Shown: positions 33,651-36,769 of the stretch, piece after piece | Position numbering within the stretch: position 1 is the first letter of the stretch | Layout of the letters: each line of letters opens with the position of its first letter | Assembly (NCBI RefSeq): GCF_016902415.1 | Contig: NZ_JACJLV010000026.1 | Coordinates: 1 to 36,769, forward strand | Direction: 5' to 3' | Origin: Mordavella massiliensis | Lineage (GTDB): Bacteria; Bacillota; Clostridia; Lachnospirales; Lachnospiraceae | Length of the DNA stretch: 36,769 nucleotides | Notes under the pieces: model-generated | The model's database searches: none | Seen by the model: only the letters and a program-made list of their open reading frames with translations | Told to the model about the DNA's origin: nothing | Made by a program: the position numbers and the translations under genes

Positions 33651-33700
33651 AGGAAATGGGGGACGGGGGATTTCCGAAAATCCCCCGTCCCCCATTTCCT
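33651..33700. repeat. 50-bp perfect palindrome between dtd and the ABC genes
   Basis: Two perfect 23-base arms, core GGGGGACGGGGGATTT, around loop CCGA. It starts nine bases after the dtd stop and ends 31 bases before the ABC start. No U-run follows, so it is not a standard terminator. It shares its core with the palindrome at 27184-27256. Confidence 0.75.
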
Positions 33701-33709
33701 CCTATAAAG

Positions 33710-34156
33710 TTATAAAGTCTCTGAATCCAAAATTATCGTGAATGGCCCATCGTTTACCAGGCTGACTTTCATATCTGCGCCGAACCTGCCCCGCTCTACC
33801 GTCGGAACCTGCTCTTTACATTTTGCAATAATATATTCGTACATTTCTTCTGCCATATCCGGCGCGCCTGCTTCAATGAAACTTGGCCGGTTTCCTTTTT
33901 TACAGTTGGCATACAGTGTGAACTGGGAGATCAGAAGAAGGCTTCCTCCCACTGTATCGAGGGAAAGATTGGTTTTTCCCTGCTCGTCTTCAAAGATCCG
34001 CAGTCCCAGCATTTTTTTGATCATCCGGTCTGCGATTTCTTTTGTGTCTGAATTGCTCACGCCGATCAGCACCATAAATCCTTTCCCGATCTTTCCCAGG
34101 GTTTCCCCGTCGACTTTTACTTCGCTTTCTGATACTCTCTGAATTACAAATCTCAT
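33710..34156 (-). CDS. dtd: D-aminoacyl-tRNA deacylase
   Basis: Dtd removes D-amino acids (and glycine) mischarged onto tRNA. The 148-residue protein is standard length with both active-site motifs: SQFTLYA at 77-83 (Thr80 of the nucleophile elbow) and the cross-subunit Gly-cis-Pro motif NDGPFT at 135-140. It lies 23 bases after the EamA transporter gene and is probably cotranscribed with it. Confidence 0.96.
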   Translation of the reverse strand: MRFVIQRVSESEVKVDGETLGKIGKGFMVLIGVSNSDTKEIADRMIKKMLGLRIFEDEQGKTNLSLDTVGGSLLLISQFTLYANCKKGNRPSFIEAGAPDMAEEMYEYIIAKCKEQVPTVERGRFGADMKVSLVNDGPFTIILDSETL

Positions 34157-34179
34157 TGTGAAGTTCTCCTTTTATTTTG

Positions 34180-35091
34180 TTATTTTTTATTACGTATTTT
34201 TTCTTTTTCGGGCAGCTGAGCCAGAATGATTGCCGCAAACATCAGCACGCAGCCAATGGTTTCTCTTGTAGACATTTGTTCCCCCAAAAGCGCCCAGCCT
34301 GCAAGTACGGAAAAGCAGGATTCCAGACTTAAAATCAGGGCGGCAACAGCCGGGTTCATATCCTTTTGCCCAACAATCTGCAGCGTGTACGCCACGCCGC
34401 AGGATAATACTCCTGCATAAAAAAGCGGAAACCAGCCTGCGATTATTCCTTCGATCGCAGGTGTCTCTGTAAGAAACATAACCGGCAGAGAAAGAATCCC
34501 GCACACGAAAAACTGGATGCAGGACATTTTCACGCCGTCTGCTCTTGGCGCAAAATAATCAATCACCAGAATGTGTAAAGAAAAAACCAGCGCACAGAGA
34601 AAGACCAGCAAATCTCCTTTTCCGATGCGCAAGCTTTCTGTGATACAAAGGAAATAGAGTCCGACAACTGCCAGTACGACTGCGACCCACACCTTCCATC
34701 CGATCTTCTTTTTCAAGAATATTCCCAAAACCGGCACGATCACGATGTAACAAGCGGTGATAAATCCTGCTTTTCCTGCAGTTGTGTATTGAATTCCCAC
34801 CTGCTGCAGGCTGCTGGCTCCAAACAGCAGGATCCCGCAGGCAATCCCTCCTGTCAGAAGATCCCTGCCTCCAGTCCCCGCCGCATTCTCCTCTTTCGCG
34901 CCATTTTCGGCCGTTCTTTTCCATTTTCCAAGAAAATAGATGCATGGCAGCAAGGCCACGCCGCCGATCAGGCTCCGGATTCCGTTGAAAGTAAAAGGAC
35001 CGAGATAATCCATTCCTACGCTCTGGGCCACAAACGCCGTTCCCCAGATAAATGCTGTCAATATCAGCATACATACATTTTTTGTCTTCAT
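34180..35091 (-). CDS. EamA-family (DMT) transporter
   Basis: The 303-residue protein has ten predicted membrane segments in two EamA repeats. The first starts with MLILTAFIWGTAFVAQSVGMDYLGPFTFNGIRSLIGG and the second has VSCGVAYTLQIVGQKDMNPAVAALILSLESCFSVLAGWALLGE, both typical of the family. It probably exports a metabolite or amino acid; substrate unknown. I start at 35091 (MKTKNV), with AAGAG six bases upstream; an ATG two codons earlier has no spacing from that site. It has an extended -10 promoter and is followed closely by dtd. Confidence 0.9.
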   Translation of the reverse strand: MKTKNVCMLILTAFIWGTAFVAQSVGMDYLGPFTFNGIRSLIGGVALLPCIYFLGKWKRTAENGAKEENAAGTGGRDLLTGGIACGILLFGASSLQQVGIQYTTAGKAGFITACYIVIVPVLGIFLKKKIGWKVWVAVVLAVVGLYFLCITESLRIGKGDLLVFLCALVFSLHILVIDYFAPRADGVKMSCIQFFVCGILSLPVMFLTETPAIEGIIAGWFPLFYAGVLSCGVAYTLQIVGQKDMNPAVAALILSLESCFSVLAGWALLGEQMSTRETIGCVLMFAAIILAQLPEKEKIRNKK

Positions 35092-35135
35092 AAACATCTC
35101 TTTCTATTCTTCTGTCTTCTCTTAAGCCAGGATGT

Positions 35136-35144
35136 ATTATAGCA
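35136..35144 (-). promoter_or_regulatory. Extended -10 promoter of EamA-dtd
   Basis: TGC-TATAAT on the minus strand, about 45 bases before the EamA ATG. No convincing -35, which an extended -10 can tolerate. Confidence 0.5.
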
Positions 35145-35170
35145 TATTTCCCCTTCCGGGTGTATAATAA

Positions 35171-35202
35171 TTGTATTTTAAGACACTTTAATTAAAATAC
35201 AA
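35171..35202. promoter_or_regulatory. Inverted repeat embracing the -35 and -10 of the YwaF-like gene
   Basis: Perfect 11-base arms TTGTATTTTAA / TTAAAATACAA are 10 bases apart. The left arm starts at the -35 TTGTAT (35171-35176) and the right arm covers the -10 TAAAAT (35193-35198), a 16-base spacer. This is operator-like geometry. Confidence 0.5.
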
Positions 35203-35214
35203 TGGTATGAAACG

Positions 35215-35868
35215 ATGTGTAAACAGGTGATGTCTGTGTATCGATACAAAATATTCTTCTTTACCTGCGGTCTTGTCATGGCTGTCAGCGAAATCTGGAA
35301 ACAATGGTGCCTGACCTTCCTCCTTGGACAGGGCCACTACAACTGGTGGCATTTCCCTTTCCAGCTTTGCAGTATTCCCATGTACATCTGTCTGATGTTT
35401 CCGTGGATACATTCTGAAAAATTGCAGAAAATCATGCTGGTCTTTCTTATGGATTACGGTCTTCTGGGCGGGATTTTTGCCTTTTTTGACACCAGCGGCA
35501 TGCATTATTCTTACTTTCCGCTGACCATCCACTCCTTTACATGGCACATTCTTCTGATCATCCTGGGGCTTGCGGCAGGCTTCAGTCAACTGTCAGAATA
35601 TTCTCTTCGCGGATATTTTCACGGAACTTTGCTTTATCTTGCCTGCTGCCTGATCGCCACCGGTTTCAATGTCGCTCTGCATTCTCTGGGAAATATCAAC
35701 CTGTTTTATATCAGTCCCTATCTTCCCATGAATCAGAAGGTATTCCGGGATATCGCAGACTACACCGGGGATCCCGCCGGGATCTTCCTCTACATTCTGG
35801 CATCTGTGGCAGGCGCATTTTGCTTCCATCTGCTCTGGCGCACGATGTCTGCAGACCGGCAAACTTAA
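35215..35868 (+). CDS. YwaF-like (TIGR02206) integral membrane protein
   Basis: The 217-residue protein has about six membrane segments (roughly 13-30, 50-65, 70-90, 108-128, 135-155, 188-208). The stretch HYNWWHFPFQLCSIPMYICLMF is characteristic of YwaF/TIGR02206 proteins. Function unknown. The start is uncertain: the ATG at 35215 has no Shine-Dalgarno and would sit about 10 bases from the transcription start; an ATG at 35230 directly abuts AGGTG. The gene is divergent from EamA and converges on the prepilin peptidase gene 12 bases beyond its stop. Confidence 0.75.
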   Translation: MCKQVMSVYRYKIFFFTCGLVMAVSEIWKQWCLTFLLGQGHYNWWHFPFQLCSIPMYICLMFPWIHSEKLQKIMLVFLMDYGLLGGIFAFFDTSGMHYSYFPLTIHSFTWHILLIILGLAAGFSQLSEYSLRGYFHGTLLYLACCLIATGFNVALHSLGNINLFYISPYLPMNQKVFRDIADYTGDPAGIFLYILASVAGAFCFHLLWRTMSADRQT

Positions 35869-35880
35869 TCAACGAACCGA

Positions 35881-36324
35881 CTATCCCGAACAACCGCACA
35901 GTATCTTTAGGATCAGCCCTGTACACAAAAACGGACCCAGTGCAATTTTCGATTTTCTATCAATCTTCCCTGCCGCCAGCATCCAGACGCAGAAAATTCC
36001 CGCAAACAACATGCCGGCAAAAAAGGCATCCAGATTCTTCTCCCAGCCAAGCAGAAAACCGGATACTGCCATCAGTTTGATATCCCCGCCTCCAAAACAG
36101 CCGGGTTTCCACAGACAGATCAGGAGCATCCCCCCACTGACGCTCAAAATACCGGCAACGCTTTCCCAAAGAATTCCCTGCATCTCCCCGTACCCGAAAC
36201 GATTCCAGAGTCCTGCCGCCAGCAGCAAAATCAGCAGCCGGTCACGGATCCGGCGGGAACGAGAATCTTCCCATGCAATTTTCAATAAAATCCCAATCAT
36301 TACAACATTAAAAAATATTTTCAT
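35881..36324 (-). CDS. A24-family prepilin peptidase, short form
   Basis: The 147-residue protein is a minimal A24 aspartyl protease: Asp20 in WEDSRSRRI and Asp81 in CFGGGDIKLM (the G-x-GD-x-K signature), with about five membrane segments. It lacks the N-terminal methylase domain of PilD/ComC, so it resembles TadV/CpaA-type enzymes that process Flp or competence pseudopilins. I start at 36324 with AAAGG upstream. No pilin or secretion genes are in the window; a link to comEA/comEC is possible but they lie 18 kb away. Confidence 0.85.
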   Translation of the reverse strand: MKIFFNVVMIGILLKIAWEDSRSRRIRDRLLILLLAAGLWNRFGYGEMQGILWESVAGILSVSGGMLLICLWKPGCFGGGDIKLMAVSGFLLGWEKNLDAFFAGMLFAGIFCVWMLAAGKIDRKSKIALGPFLCTGLILKILCGCSG

Positions 36325-36344
36325 ACTCCGCCTTTCCGCATACA

Positions 36345-36373
36345 TTGCATTTCAGAATAAAATTTGTTACGAT
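36345..36373 (+). promoter_or_regulatory. Promoter of the small C-terminal-window gene
   Basis: TTGCAT (36345-36350), 17-base spacer, TACGAT (36368-36373), about 40 bases before the ATG. Confidence 0.5.
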
Positions 36374-36415
36374 AAAGACTGTAAAGAACCGCATTACAAA
36401 CAAGGAGGGGTTTTC

Positions 36416-36757
36416 ATGCTGGTAGAAAAATTATTGACCATGCCCGGTTTCATTTATGAAGTCAGCGGGAATTACTATTATCTTGGAAAATGGATCTGCA
36501 AAATGTGTACGGACACCGATGCATCCGACTGCGTCATGATGTATCAGATGTGCCGGAGAGCCGGCGAAGAACCGGATACTAACCTGTATTTTCAGAAAAT
36601 ACGTGCATACAGCGATTTCGCATTGGAAGTCCCCTACAATCCCATCCGGATCCGCGAAGACATGGAAGCACTGGCAGATCATCTCACCGATTCCGAGCGG
36701 GAACACCTTCAGGGTCAGATACAGAATGTAGAAGAAGATATTCAGAAATATAGTTAA
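36416..36757 (+). CDS. Small soluble protein of unknown function
   Basis: The 113-residue protein is preceded by AAGGAGGGG and its own promoter, so it is very likely real. It starts MLVEKLLTMPGFIYEVSGNYYY and has four cysteines near the middle (WICKMC at about 27-29, then DC and MC), and a charged, helical C-terminus (about 80-113, with DHLTDSEREHLQGQIQNVEEDIQKY). No signal peptide, membrane segment or family signature was recognised. The cysteines are not in a classic zinc-finger spacing. It is divergent from the prepilin peptidase gene, about 90 bases away. Confidence 0.75.
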   Translation: MLVEKLLTMPGFIYEVSGNYYYLGKWICKMCTDTDASDCVMMYQMCRRAGEEPDTNLYFQKIRAYSDFALEVPYNPIRIREDMEALADHLTDSEREHLQGQIQNVEEDIQKYS

Positions 36758-36769
36758 GAAATATAGAAA

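Noticed and set aside
1-36769. tRNA, rRNA, riboswitch or T-box elements
   Set aside because: I found no cloverleaf, specifier/T-box core or known riboswitch core by eye; the gene-free spaces are short. A covariance scan would be decisive.

Overview
The window is chromosomal DNA from an anaerobic Firmicute, most likely a Lachnospiraceae member (Clostridia). The evidence is the gene order rho-rpmE-DUF1385-prmC-prfA, a DUF4364 gene, holA-lepA-hemW, argCJBD with a bifunctional-type ArgJ, strong AGGAGG-type ribosome binding sites, and moderate GC. I cannot name the genus. There is no tRNA, rRNA, CRISPR array or intact insertion sequence.

Layout. 1-712: a 3'-truncated Rpn/PD-(D/E)XK nuclease-transposase gene. 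713-1133: the only gene-free stretch over 300 bases, holding its promoter, two copies of a hairpin repeat and a 61-bp palindrome. 1134-5759 (minus): translation/termination cluster rho, rpmE, DUF1385, prmC, prfA. 5948-7385 (plus): radical SAM protein plus DUF4364 winged-helix protein, with their terminator lying inside the antisense end of hemW. 7380-12359 (minus): FMN alpha-hydroxy-acid oxidase homologue with a cysteine-rich N-terminus, holA, lepA, hemW. 12447-18364 (minus): comEA, OmpR-type regulator, histidine kinase, GerMN lipoprotein, comEC. 18430-18861: small DMT protein. 18939-23843 (minus): argC, GNAT, argJ, argB, argD. 24008-25734 (minus): PadR regulator coupled to a divergent HAAS-SEDS membrane protein. 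25957-27183 (plus): argG. 27258-29562: M19 dipeptidase, class-I-amidotransferase-like hydrolase, HD phosphohydrolase. 29626-35091 (minus): EamA transporter, dtd, and a heterodimeric ABC exporter. 35215-36757: YwaF-like membrane protein, orphan A24 prepilin peptidase and a small unknown protein.

How the genes work together. PrmC methylates the GGQ glutamine of its neighbour PrfA. ArgC, ArgJ, ArgB and ArgD make ornithine and ArgG continues to argininosuccinate; argF and argH are not in the window. A 17-nt ARG-box-like motif is shared by the argC and argG upstream regions. ComEA and ComEC are DNA-uptake proteins, here separated by a two-component system and a lipoprotein. The ABC pair has complementary degenerate and canonical ATPase sites, as in asymmetric exporters.

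Most worth following: the PadR-controlled HAAS-SEDS protein that lacks the conserved SEDS aspartate; the sensor system embedded between comEA and comEC; the cysteine-clustered FMN enzyme; the asymmetric ABC exporter with a long external insertion; and two unrelated-locus palindromes with a common core and compensatory arm changes. Nothing here is proven to be a new system; these are sequence-based leads.
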